From the NCBI GenBank assembly GCA_030636965.1, contig DAOVVW010000036.1, forward strand, positions 1-7,520: 7,520 nt of DNA. Reading direction: 5' to 3'. The position numbers and the translations under genes were made by a program. This DNA comes from Pseudomonadota bacterium. Its GTDB lineage: Bacteria; BMS3Abin14. Shown one piece after another: positions 1 to 7,230 of the stretch; within the stretch, counting starts at the first letter, position 1, and every line of letters begins with the position of its first letter. Below the pieces are notes generated by a model. It searched no databases. It was not told the origin of the DNA and saw only the letters and a list, made by a program, of their open reading frames with translations.

Positions 1-256
1 CGTCTCTTCTCAGGGATATCTCCTTCGGAGTTATGGAGACTGTAAGGGTGAAATCCTCTTGCATTTGCGGTACTTCACCCTGGGATCGGGCTTCCTCAGC
101 AGTTGGTAGATAGAGGTTTACGATGCCGACTCTTTGGAATATTGCTGTCAGTAGAAGTATGGGTATCAGGGCAACGAAGAGGCTCATCAACGGAGCCAGG
201 TTGAGATCTACGTTGTATTCGGGCCGCGTTCTTCTCTTGCTAGGCTTAAATCCCAT
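1..256 (-). CDS. ExbD/TolR-family protein, 3' end outside window
   Basis: This is the first 85 codons of an ExbD/TolR-like inner-membrane protein, the partner of ExbB/TolQ-type channels. The pattern is a short basic cytoplasmic N-terminus (residues 1-15), one membrane segment (about 21-40) and the start of the periplasmic domain, with the family-typical stretch VNLYLPTAEEA (46-56) followed by FTLTVSIT. The segment entering the membrane reads DLNLAPLMSLF, matching the family's 'D-hydrophobic-N-x-x-P-L-x-D' motif except that the ion-relay Asp is Ser at residue 25 (codon 184-182). It follows the ExbB gene after 2 nt (TGACAATG) with no clear Shine-Dalgarno sequence, so translation is probably coupled. 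A TTG at 262-260 is a possible alternative start two codons upstream. The family call is firm; the lost Asp makes motor activity by this subunit alone uncertain. Confidence 0.85.
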   Translation of the reverse strand, partial: MGFKPSKRRTRPEYNVDLNLAPLMSLFVALIPILLLTAIFQRVGIVNLYLPTAEEARSQGEVPQMQEDFTLTVSITPKEISLRRD

Positions 257-258
257 TG

Positions 259-885
259 TCAATCTGAATCAGGATCGATCGAGACCATGTTGACCATCTT
301 TACAGCTACACGGTCTACCTGCTCGATCAACCTGTTGGCCTTCGATTGCAAAAAGGCATAAAAGAACAGACAGGGAATCGCTACAGTCAGGCCATAGGCC
401 GTCGTATTAAGGGCAATAGCGATACCTTTAGCGAGTATGGCTCCCTTCTGGCTGGGCTCTGCGCCGGCGACAGCGTTGAAGGAGTGCATGAGCCCGATAA
501 TGGTACCCAGCAAGCCAAGAAGGGTGGCCACATTTGCCGCCATTGCCAGATAATGGACGCGCCTCTCAACCAGGGGAAGCACTTCCATAGCGGCTTCATC
601 CACTGCATTTTGTACCTCCCTTGCAGGCCGTCCGGCTTTTTTCAGTGCAGAGTCGACTATCCTGGGTATGGGAGAGGAATCGCATAGCTTCTGTGCGGCA
701 TCTGTGTCGGCCTTATCCAGTATTTCCCTTATCTTGGTCATAAAGGCGGTGTCGTCGATGCTGTATTTAATTGCGAGGAAGTAGATACGTTCGATGATGA
801 TGGCGGCTGCGAAAATGGAAACCGCAAGAATAGGATACATGAAAGGTCCACCGTCTCTGAACGCTTTCGCTACAAATTCTATCAT
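259..885 (-). CDS. ExbB/TolQ/MotA-family proton channel protein
   Basis: This 208-residue inner-membrane protein belongs to the ExbB/TolQ family, which forms oligomeric ion channels around ExbD/TolR and turns ion-motive force into movement or force in the periplasm. It has the expected three membrane segments: about 16-38, 112-140 and 150-180, with a cytoplasmic loop between the first two (about 40-110). Diagnostic motifs are visible: LLGTIIGLMHSF in segment 2 and ALNTTAYGLTVAIP in segment 3. By motif alignment to E. coli TolQ, Thr128 matches Thr145 and Thr162 matches Thr178, both channel-lining threonines, so the channel half of the motor looks intact. Length is near normal for TolQ. The ATG start has an AGGAG site 7 nt upstream. 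It lies 10 nt after the small exported protein gene and 2 nt before the ExbD-like gene. Whether it is a Tol, Exb or Agl/Glt-type motor cannot be told from sequence alone; the TPR neighbours favour the last. Confidence 0.93.
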   Translation of the reverse strand: MIEFVAKAFRDGGPFMYPILAVSIFAAAIIIERIYFLAIKYSIDDTAFMTKIREILDKADTDAAQKLCDSSPIPRIVDSALKKAGRPAREVQNAVDEAAMEVLPLVERRVHYLAMAANVATLLGLLGTIIGLMHSFNAVAGAEPSQKGAILAKGIAIALNTTAYGLTVAIPCLFFYAFLQSKANRLIEQVDRVAVKMVNMVSIDPDSD

Positions 886-892
886 ATATTAT

Positions 893-897
893 CTCCT
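893..897 (-). promoter_or_regulatory. Ribosome binding site of the ExbB-like gene
   Basis: AGGAG on the minus strand, 7 nt before the ATG at 885. It overlaps the TAG stop codon of the preceding small gene (898-896), so the ExbB-like gene has its own good initiation site even though the gap is only 10 nt. Confidence 0.75.
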
Positions 898-1189
898 ACG
901 GATCGGGTGTTGTCCCCATCAGGGTGTGTATTATTATTCTCTTCCTGACTGCCATGGGGTCAAATATCTGGGTAGCTTCTTCCGTAAAACTTCGCTCTAG
1001 CGGTACGTGTTCGAAACGAATTCTGGTCTTCGGGATAATGTAAGTGATCTCAGGGTGTTCAATCAGCCCGATGATCTCCACCTCCTCCATGCGGATAAAA
1101 GTTCTTCTGCCTTCTTCCTGGGCTTGCGCACCCCGGTCGCATATTAACAGCAAAAACAGGGAAATAACAGTAACCACCATTTTCTTCAT
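896..1189 (-). CDS. Small exported protein of unknown function
   Basis: A 97-residue protein that I do not recognise. Residues 1-23 form a clear Sec signal peptide (MKK, hydrophobic core VVTVISLFLLLIC, then AQA before the probable cut, leaving Gln24 as the mature N-terminus), so the mature part of about 74 residues should be periplasmic. The mature chain is charged and apparently beta-rich, with the pattern EVEIIGLIEHPEITYIIPK (37-55) and then RIRFEHVPLERSF (56-68). The open frame extends upstream to an ATG at 1249, but that version would put 20 charged residues before the signal peptide. The ATG at 1189 overlaps the stop of the preceding lipoprotein gene as ATGA, a typical coupled start, and is preferred. 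Upstream ribosome-site matches are weak (AAGGG about 11 nt away). Its place just before the ExbB/ExbD pair suggests a periplasmic accessory of that motor (inference). Confidence 0.8.
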   Translation of the reverse strand: MKKMVVTVISLFLLLICDRGAQAQEEGRRTFIRMEEVEIIGLIEHPEITYIIPKTRIRFEHVPLERSFTEEATQIFDPMAVRKRIIIHTLMGTTPDP

Positions 1190-2352
1190 TTCTCTTTGTT
1201 CCCTTCTGCTACCGGTAGATCTGCGACACTTTCCAGATAGCTGATCCATGAATTTACACGATCTGAGCCGGCTCCCCGCATCTGTATGAATTTTCTATAG
1301 TGGATCACGGCTTCAGAGGGACTTCCCATGTAGAGCTCCTTTAATACACCCAGATTGAGGTAAAGGTCAGCCGATTCAGCAACCTCGATCCCCTCAGTAT
1401 ATATTCCTGCGGCTTCGTGAAATTTACCTGCACGGCGCAGCACAAATCCCAGGTTCAGGTAACCGTCAGGATAATCCGGGTAAAGAGATATTATCTCCCT
1501 GAAGTTCTGTTCGGCTGCCTCGAGCTCCCCACGCTGAAGATTAAGGATGCCCAGAAGCATCTTTCCGTCCCTGTCTGTATCATCGGTTTCGAAGCTTCCT
1601 TCGAGATCAGCGGCAGCGGTCTGAGGATGCCCCTCCTTGAGATGGATCATGGCCCTTGTCCTGAGTAACTCCGGTCCGACCAATACTTTTTTGTTTAACA
1701 GCTCCAGTGCCTCGGTTCGATTTCCGGCAAGGTCAAGGGTAACTGCCAGGTTATTCCTGACCCGGTCATCTTCAGGGTGTTTCAGATAAGCGGAATTCAG
1801 AACAGTATTGGCATTATCGTAATGGCCGAGGGAGATCTCCAGGTGCGCCAACCGATCAGCAGCCAGCGGATCTCCGGATGAAAGATATGCTTTCCTGTAC
1901 AGTTTGACTGCTATGGGTGCTCTACCAGTTATTCGTGCAACGTCCCCCAGTCCGAGCATGGCGTCGATATTGTCCGGGTCAAGATTGAGTGCTCTTGTGA
2001 AGCCGTTTTCTGCAGTTACCAGATCTCCGGTGGATATTCCCGAAAGTCCCAGCAATACCCATGGATAGGGATGATTGGGAAGCAGCTCGGTGAGTTCGCC
2101 GGCCCTTTTGACAGCAAGCTCAGCAGCCTGATCGTTTGATTGAATGAGGAGGGATCTCACCTCATCAGCCAGAGCCACTATTCTCCTTGTTTTTCGCCCT
2201 GGAACAGCCCTCTTCGGAACGGAGACTGCCGCTTCCGGTTTGTCCGGAGAGATCACGGGAGGTGGACCCACCGTGGAAGGCGCAGCGCAGCCTGACATCA
2301 GGATCATGATGGAGAAAAACAGTGTTATGGCACGTGTTCTGTTGATAGCCAT
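1186..2352 (-). CDS. TPR-repeat lipoprotein (388 aa)
   Basis: A predicted outer-membrane lipoprotein built of tetratricopeptide repeats, which usually act as protein-binding scaffolds. Residues 1-21 are a lipoprotein signal peptide ending LMSG before Cys22. Ala follows the Cys, so there is no Asp+2 inner-membrane retention signal (E. coli rule). A Pro-rich linker (about 25-50) leads into roughly seven to eight TPR units covering about 62-358. Good examples are the units around 97-128 (WVLLGLSGISTGDLVTAENG), 129-162, 267-293 and 297-325 (GYLNLGFVLRRAGKFHEAAG). The ATG at 2352 is chosen because it directly precedes the signal peptide; a TTG 36 nt upstream would add 12 residues before it. The preceding gene's TAA is one base away (TAATATG), and only a weak G-rich site is seen 11 nt upstream, so coupling is likely. 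The 3' end overlaps the next gene by 4 nt. Specific function is unknown; a structural part of the envelope machine is the best inference. Confidence 0.88.
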   Translation of the reverse strand: MAINRTRAITLFFSIMILMSGCAAPSTVGPPPVISPDKPEAAVSVPKRAVPGRKTRRIVALADEVRSLLIQSNDQAAELAVKRAGELTELLPNHPYPWVLLGLSGISTGDLVTAENGFTRALNLDPDNIDAMLGLGDVARITGRAPIAVKLYRKAYLSSGDPLAADRLAHLEISLGHYDNANTVLNSAYLKHPEDDRVRNNLAVTLDLAGNRTEALELLNKKVLVGPELLRTRAMIHLKEGHPQTAAADLEGSFETDDTDRDGKMLLGILNLQRGELEAAEQNFREIISLYPDYPDGYLNLGFVLRRAGKFHEAAGIYTEGIEVAESADLYLNLGVLKELYMGSPSEAVIHYRKFIQMRGAGSDRVNSWISYLESVADLPVAEGNKEK

Positions 2353-2353
2353 A

Positions 2354-5266
2354 TTACTTTTTACCCCCGTCACTTTTAATGGAATCAAGGGCGGCAGCGA
2401 TGCTCTGACTGTCTGGTGATGGAGGTATCTGTAAGGGTTCGAGAGATGTAAGTGTCAGCGGATATGAGAGATGTTCATCCCTTCCGTATGCCCATGGGGC
2501 CAGTAAGGCCATACGGGCAAAGCTTTTTTCAATCCAAGGATCAAGAAGCTGCAATTTCTGACTCCTGGTTATGTTGACGCGGTATGCCGAAAGTGCCTTT
2601 TCTTCAAAAGGATACGCCATCTCCTGAAGGAGCATTCTGTACTCCTCGGCCTCTGGACCGGAGAGGCCAGGCGGGTTGGGAGACCCAAGGATCTCATCTT
2701 TAAACAGCTCTAGGGATCTGCCGATATAGTAGTTTGACGCTGTGATCACGTCAGCTATCCTGTAGCTGCCGGCATCCACAAAGTGCTTTATGACACTCTG
2801 CAGCAGCTTTCGTTTGCGTTCTACGGTCCTTTCAACAGGAGGCACGATCTTGATATCCACATACCTCCTGTACGCTTTCTCGGCCAGTCTCAGTTGAGCT
2901 CTCGCTGCGAAGCCGGAGATTGCTGTGCTGCCGGGTTCGGAACTGTAGTTTGCGATCACCTTCCTGTAAACTGCTGCTGCGTGGTCCCATTTTCCGGCCG
3001 TCTCAAGATCGGTGCCCATCCTGAATGTCTGCTTCACCATCCTCTGGGCAGGGTCTGGATATTCTCTTGTGAAAATCTCCCTGATGTTTGCTGCCTTTTC
3101 GTGTAATCCCGCAGTTGAAAAAAGGTCTGCTGATTTGATCAGGGACCTGGCACGCTCTTCGCCGGCAGTGCGGTCTGCCAGAACATGGGCATCTTCAGCT
3201 GCCCTGCCCGGATCGCCGAGAGCTTCGAGTATGAGGACTGACATCTTAAGCGCGTCACGGGCTAGTTTGGACTCTTCATGCGCTGCAGCAAGCTCCTCGA
3301 AAAGATCGGTGGCTTTCATCTCAAGACCGAGTTGTCTATAAAGCTTTCCCGCGTTGTAAAGGGAGGTTTGTGCAACATCGACGTCGGGAAAAGACCTGTA
3401 AATATTCTCGAATTTGCCGGCTGCGGCAGTGACCTGATTCTGTTTGCTCAACTTCCCGGCTTCCTTGAAGAGGGAATAGATGTGAAGCCTTTTTGCCTCA
3501 AGGCCATCTTCCGTTTTGGGGGATTTCCTCCACGCTTCCTTGAACCATGCAGCCGCCTGCCTGTAATTACCCTCATGAAAAAAAGTTCGTGCCATCATTA
3601 CGCGCGCTCTTGCCGATTCAGCCGTGGCAGAGTGATGTCTGATCACCCTCGAGAAATGTGATCTGGCATCAGGGTACATACTCAGGTTTGTGGCTATCTC
3701 CCCAAGGGCCAGAACAGCCTTGGACATCCCCGGGTTTTCAGGTGCGGCATCAGCAAGATGGTCGACCGACGCGGTGAACATTGCAATATCCACTTCCTTT
3801 TTTTCTTCGTAGATCTCTACCTGGAAATCTATAGCCATGAGTGATGACCTTTCGGCCCACTGTGAGCACTCTTCTCTTGCGGAGAGGCCGTTTAAGGTTA
3901 CAACAGTATCAGGGTAGCTTCTCAGTTCGGACTGCACCGTCCCCAGCAGAAACCTGACTCTGCAGGGCACTTCATCACCAGCGAACCTGAAGTAAATGTC
4001 GATATTTATCCTGGCGCGGTGAAGGTCTGATTCTGATCCGCCTGCCAGGGCCCTGGCTCTTCTTCTGTCTGCTGACTCTTCGAGACTTTCCAGGATCAGG
4101 GAGCGAGTTTTTTGCTTCTCTTCTTCAGATAATTTACTGTAATAGGGAGACTCGGGACCAAGGAGATCGGGAGATCTCTCGGAGAGCTCGAGGGCCGAAA
4201 GTGGGTCCCCTCGAGTGTGGTAGCTTTCGCCCAGGTGAGCCAGTACCTCGGGAAGCTCCTTTCCTGCCGGGTAGTGTTTGATATAGGTCCTGTAAGTGCC
4301 GACAGCTTCCGGATACAGGGATCGTTCTTTATACAGGTCTGCAAGATTAAGAAGCAGAGTGGACGAACGGCTGTCCCAGGTTCGGGATGCAAGGCGTCTT
4401 GTGAGACCTGGAGTGCCGCTGCTTTCCGCGAAGGATCTGGCTATGATCTCGATGGACTCGCCCACCAGGCTGTCCGGGTCCCTGACTCTGGTGATATCGA
4501 GGTCAAGAAGAGCGAAGAATGAGTCAATAGCATCGCTGTATCTTTCCTGATTATATAAACACCAACCCAGCTTGTAATAAGCCTTGTCCAGGTATTCCGG
4601 ATCCCGGGTATCGATGACTGCCCTGTAGTGTGACTTTGCTCGCTCCAGGTCGTTATTTTCAAAATAATATTCACCAAGCCGCATATTGATCTCGAGAGCG
4701 TATCGGGTTCCCGGATATAATTCGATCAGGCGGTAGTAGCCATCAGCGGCAAGATCGGTGTACCCCTGCTCAGTGTAGCAGTATGCAAGTCCGTAGAGGG
4801 CATCCTCTACCAGTGGATGGTCAGGAAACCGGTTGACTACGGCGCTGTAGGCCTCGATCGCCTCGGAAAAATCGGGTGTCAATTCACCTTCAAATCCACG
4901 GGTGTCAATGATCTTTCTGATACGCTCTCTTTCCGATTCGAAGAGAAGCTCTGCCAGACGGAAGGAAGCCTCGGCCATGATGTTGTTTCTGTTATCAGGA
5001 TATTTTTCAATGAGTGAACGGTAAAGTGCAACGGAGCGTTTCCGTGCATTTTCTTCCTCTGCCGCCAGAAAGGCAGGCCCTCCCTTTCTTGCTCGTGCCG
5101 AGAGACGTTCTATTGTAGCTTCCTCGTGTTTGCGGGATCGATCAACCTCTCGAAGAAGTAAAGCTTCCTGCTCTCTGGTTGTTAATTGCCTTTCCGGTGA
5201 CGATGTAGTGGCACAGGCTCCAAGGAGCAGTATTGTCGATATGGCAATGGGAAGACACCTTCTCAA
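2354..5266 (-). CDS. Large TPR-repeat lipoprotein, GltE/AglT-like (970 aa)
   Basis: A very long TPR solenoid attached by lipid to a membrane, probably the outer one. The signal peptide ends LLLGA before Cys18, followed by Ala. A charged, coiled-coil-prone stretch (about 25-60) precedes many TPR-like helical pairs of the BamD/YbgF kind: about 78-115, 134-185 (LVEDALYGLAYCYTEQGY), 190-220, 226-255 (KAYYKLGWCLYNQERYSDA), 303-362, 515-545, 553-582, 635-665 and 742-775. The C-terminal region (about 785-940) is not TPR-like in appearance and carries ASNYYIGRSLELF, YPFEEKALSAY and WIEKSFARMALLAPWAYGRDE. This resembles, from memory, the C-termini of TPR lipoproteins of the GltE/AglT gliding-motility family in myxobacteria and relatives; no search was done. 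It starts with TTG at 5266, inside the TTGA overlap with the preceding stop, behind a perfect AGGAGG 7 nt away. The gene is certain; the family assignment is moderate. Confidence 0.9.
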   Translation of the reverse strand: MRRCLPIAISTILLLGACATTSSPERQLTTREQEALLLREVDRSRKHEEATIERLSARARKGGPAFLAAEEENARKRSVALYRSLIEKYPDNRNNIMAEASFRLAELLFESERERIRKIIDTRGFEGELTPDFSEAIEAYSAVVNRFPDHPLVEDALYGLAYCYTEQGYTDLAADGYYRLIELYPGTRYALEINMRLGEYYFENNDLERAKSHYRAVIDTRDPEYLDKAYYKLGWCLYNQERYSDAIDSFFALLDLDITRVRDPDSLVGESIEIIARSFAESSGTPGLTRRLASRTWDSRSSTLLLNLADLYKERSLYPEAVGTYRTYIKHYPAGKELPEVLAHLGESYHTRGDPLSALELSERSPDLLGPESPYYSKLSEEEKQKTRSLILESLEESADRRRARALAGGSESDLHRARINIDIYFRFAGDEVPCRVRFLLGTVQSELRSYPDTVVTLNGLSAREECSQWAERSSLMAIDFQVEIYEEKKEVDIAMFTASVDHLADAAPENPGMSKAVLALGEIATNLSMYPDARSHFSRVIRHHSATAESARARVMMARTFFHEGNYRQAAAWFKEAWRKSPKTEDGLEAKRLHIYSLFKEAGKLSKQNQVTAAAGKFENIYRSFPDVDVAQTSLYNAGKLYRQLGLEMKATDLFEELAAAHEESKLARDALKMSVLILEALGDPGRAAEDAHVLADRTAGEERARSLIKSADLFSTAGLHEKAANIREIFTREYPDPAQRMVKQTFRMGTDLETAGKWDHAAAVYRKVIANYSSEPGSTAISGFAARAQLRLAEKAYRRYVDIKIVPPVERTVERKRKLLQSVIKHFVDAGSYRIADVITASNYYIGRSLELFKDEILGSPNPPGLSGPEAEEYRMLLQEMAYPFEEKALSAYRVNITRSQKLQLLDPWIEKSFARMALLAPWAYGRDEHLSYPLTLTSLEPLQIPPSPDSQSIAAALDSIKSDGGKK

Positions 5267-7230
5267 TCCAGTGCCTCCTGCATTGCCCTGATATTGCTCT
5301 CTATATGAGAGGTTTCTATGTCAGCGGCTGTGTAAAGAGCACGGGCTTGTCCCATGCGCAGATCTTCAGCATACTTGTGGGCGAGGCTCAGGATCCTCTG
5401 GGTCCTTGCCGTGATGATCCTGGATCTGAGCGACGCAAGGTCCTTGCTGATATCAGATTCTAATACTTCAACTACTCTTTGGGCCTCCTCTATGGAGGTG
5501 ATAATGGAGGTTTCGTTTCTGCTCAGGACCTCCTGAACTTTAAGGTACTTCCCGATGGAGGCTCTGGTCAGGTCCAGTTTACCCTCGATAAAGGAGCGGT
5601 TCTTCCTGTAGGAATCCGCCACTTCCTTCTTCACGCTGAGCCAGATCTTACCCTCCAGACTATCAATGGAATCGTTCATCCCGCGAAGTTCCGGTTTAAG
5701 GCCGATAAGCTTATGGTATGCCGACTCCTTTATTGAAATTAGCTGTCTTTCTCTTTCGGTGCCCGGTTTGGCATTTTTGAGCTGCTCAATGACTTTGGCA
5801 AAAGCACCAGCTTTATTCGTAGAAGTCTCGACTGATCTCATGCGGTCCTCAAGCCTGTTGACCCTGTATGCCAGTTTCAGGATGTTTTTGTCCGCGAATC
5901 GGGCAAGGGGCGTTTCATTAATGGTTCGCAGAAGATTCGACTGTAATGCGGGGAGGCGGACAAGAATATCATTGAGATCATCGGCGATTTTTTTCGCTGC
6001 CGCCTGCTCACTCCTGTTGTATTCAAGCTCCCGCTGGAGGAGCAGTATTACACCGTTATATTTTGAAACGAGTTTGTCTCCGGCATCTGAAAGACGCTCA
6101 ACACCTTCAAGAAGTGAGGTGTAGTGTTTCAGGTTCCTGTCATGGACAATTTCAGAGATCCACTGTTTGACAAAACCGGGGTTTCTACTCAGTATCTCAG
6201 GATCAGGTGCCTGCTGCGAAAGAGCGCCGGCAAAAATCACATTCAGGTCTTTTCCCGGCCCGAAATCAGAAGATTTCAGAGATCCCGTCCACTTACTGAC
6301 CTGCTTCAGGTATTTAACCTCTCTTGAAAGGACTTTCTCCGCACGGTCGTAGAGCCCCAGCTCGCGGAAGCAGAGGGCAAGGTCGATCGCGGCCTTCCGT
6401 GCAGCAGGAGAATCCGCATGATTTTCCATCAGCGCGCTGAGACGAACGGCAGCACCAACGAGGTCACCGTTGCGGATCATGGTCCATGACAGGCTATGCA
6501 ACGCTTCTGCCGCAAATGGGCTCTTTGGTGGAATGGTGATAAAGGAATCTCTCGCCCGATTCAATTCACCGGACTTGAGGTAGCTCAATCCCTTTTGCAA
6601 ATAGACAAGATCCGTTAATCCGGAAGACTCGGATCCTTTAAAAGACTGGAGAGTTTTGATGGATTGGTTCCATTGACCCAGGGAACCTTCATACCTGGCC
6701 CTTGTTACAACGGACAGGGCAAATTCTTCGGTTCCTGCTTCGTAGGTGGCTGGAAGGATCCTGCGTCCCCTGTCTACGTTTCCTTTGCTGATGAGATATG
6801 TCCCAAAGTAAAGAGCTGCCTTGCCGGAGATCTTCCTTTCCTTGTCAGGCCGAATTTCGGGAGGGGGTAAGTCGGGGATCAGTTGAAGTAACTCCATATA
6901 GCCAGCCAGAGACCTGTTCCACCAACCGCCCGTATCTGGTTCGCTCTGCAGAGCCATTCTGAAAGACTCAGCAGCCCTTCCGGTAAGACCCAGAGATCTG
7001 AGCGTCTCTCCTCTCAGATAATAGCTTGCAGCACCCATCTGTGCGCTACCCCGAGTGCGGCTTATAACAGATAAAAGGTCATCCCTGTAGAAGGTATCAA
7101 TGACCTGGCGTTCGTTGAAAGGATTCCTCAGGTTAGCTGCGGCATCGGGTTCACCAGATGCCCAAAGACGGATTTCACCGACAAACAGCACGAGGACAAA
7201 TGTTAACAAAAACAGGGCCTGCTTCTTCAA
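5263..7230 (-). CDS. Exported TPR and coiled-coil protein (655 aa)
   Basis: A predicted periplasmic scaffold protein. Residues 1-24 form a signal peptide (MKK, a long hydrophobic core, then LWA before the likely cut at Ser25); there is no lipobox Cys. The N-terminal half has degenerate TPR units, seen around 66-98 (YYLRGETLRSLGLTGRAAES), 136-165, 168-195, 208-232, 239-270 and 278-305. From about 370 to 650 the sequence is a long, charged, mostly helical region with many Lys/Glu/Arg and heptad-like spacing of Leu/Ile, which should form coiled coil. It begins with TTG at 7230 immediately after the preceding stop (TGATTG) and has AAGGAG 6 nt upstream, so this unusual start is well supported. It ends in a 4-nt overlap with the next lipoprotein gene. 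I do not recognise a named family; position and architecture suggest a partner of the two TPR lipoproteins. Confidence 0.88.
   Translation of the reverse strand: MKKQALFLLTFVLVLFVGEIRLWASGEPDAAANLRNPFNERQVIDTFYRDDLLSVISRTRGSAQMGAASYYLRGETLRSLGLTGRAAESFRMALQSEPDTGGWWNRSLAGYMELLQLIPDLPPPEIRPDKERKISGKAALYFGTYLISKGNVDRGRRILPATYEAGTEEFALSVVTRARYEGSLGQWNQSIKTLQSFKGSESSGLTDLVYLQKGLSYLKSGELNRARDSFITIPPKSPFAAEALHSLSWTMIRNGDLVGAAVRLSALMENHADSPAARKAAIDLALCFRELGLYDRAEKVLSREVKYLKQVSKWTGSLKSSDFGPGKDLNVIFAGALSQQAPDPEILSRNPGFVKQWISEIVHDRNLKHYTSLLEGVERLSDAGDKLVSKYNGVILLLQRELEYNRSEQAAAKKIADDLNDILVRLPALQSNLLRTINETPLARFADKNILKLAYRVNRLEDRMRSVETSTNKAGAFAKVIEQLKNAKPGTERERQLISIKESAYHKLIGLKPELRGMNDSIDSLEGKIWLSVKKEVADSYRKNRSFIEGKLDLTRASIGKYLKVQEVLSRNETSIITSIEEAQRVVEVLESDISKDLASLRSRIITARTQRILSLAHKYAEDLRMGQARALYTAADIETSHIESNIRAMQEALD
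5274..5279 (-). promoter_or_regulatory. Ribosome binding site deciding a TTG start
   Basis: A perfect AGGAGG on the minus strand, 7 nt upstream of the TTG at 5266. It lies inside the end of the 655-residue gene and fixes the start of the 970-residue lipoprotein at TTG, directly before its signal peptide. Confidence 0.85.

Noticed and set aside
346..687. 113-codon plus-strand open frame
   Set aside because: Antisense to the ExbB-like gene, whose three membrane segments and motifs leave no doubt about the coding strand.
896..1249. Longer version of the small exported protein (117 residues, ATG at 1249)
   Set aside because: It would put 20 charged residues ahead of an obvious MKK signal peptide and overlap the lipoprotein gene by about 64 nt; the ATGA start at 1189 is the normal coupled arrangement.
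2353..2388. Twelve-residue N-terminal extension of the 388-residue lipoprotein from a TTG at 2388
   Set aside because: No convincing ribosome site, and it would displace the lipoprotein signal peptide from the N-terminus; the ATG at 2352 fits better.
3012..3661. Two overlapping plus-strand open frames of 109 and 127 codons
   Set aside because: Antisense to the well-supported TPR lipoprotein, low-complexity translations, no family signature.
4150..4200. Cluster of short palindromes (GAGATCTC, GAGCTC, CTCGAG) that could look like an operator or hairpin
   Set aside because: Lies inside the 970-residue coding sequence, where repeated Ser/Glu/Arg/Leu codons explain it; not near any gene start.
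4096..4392. 98-codon minus-strand open frame within the large lipoprotein gene
   Set aside because: Out-of-frame shadow of the TPR coding sequence; no signal peptide, motif or ribosome site of note.
5666..6124. 152-codon open frame on the plus strand
   Set aside because: Entirely antisense to the coiled-coil part of the 655-residue gene; the Ser/Arg-rich translation is typical of the complement of a Glu/Leu/Arg-rich coding sequence.
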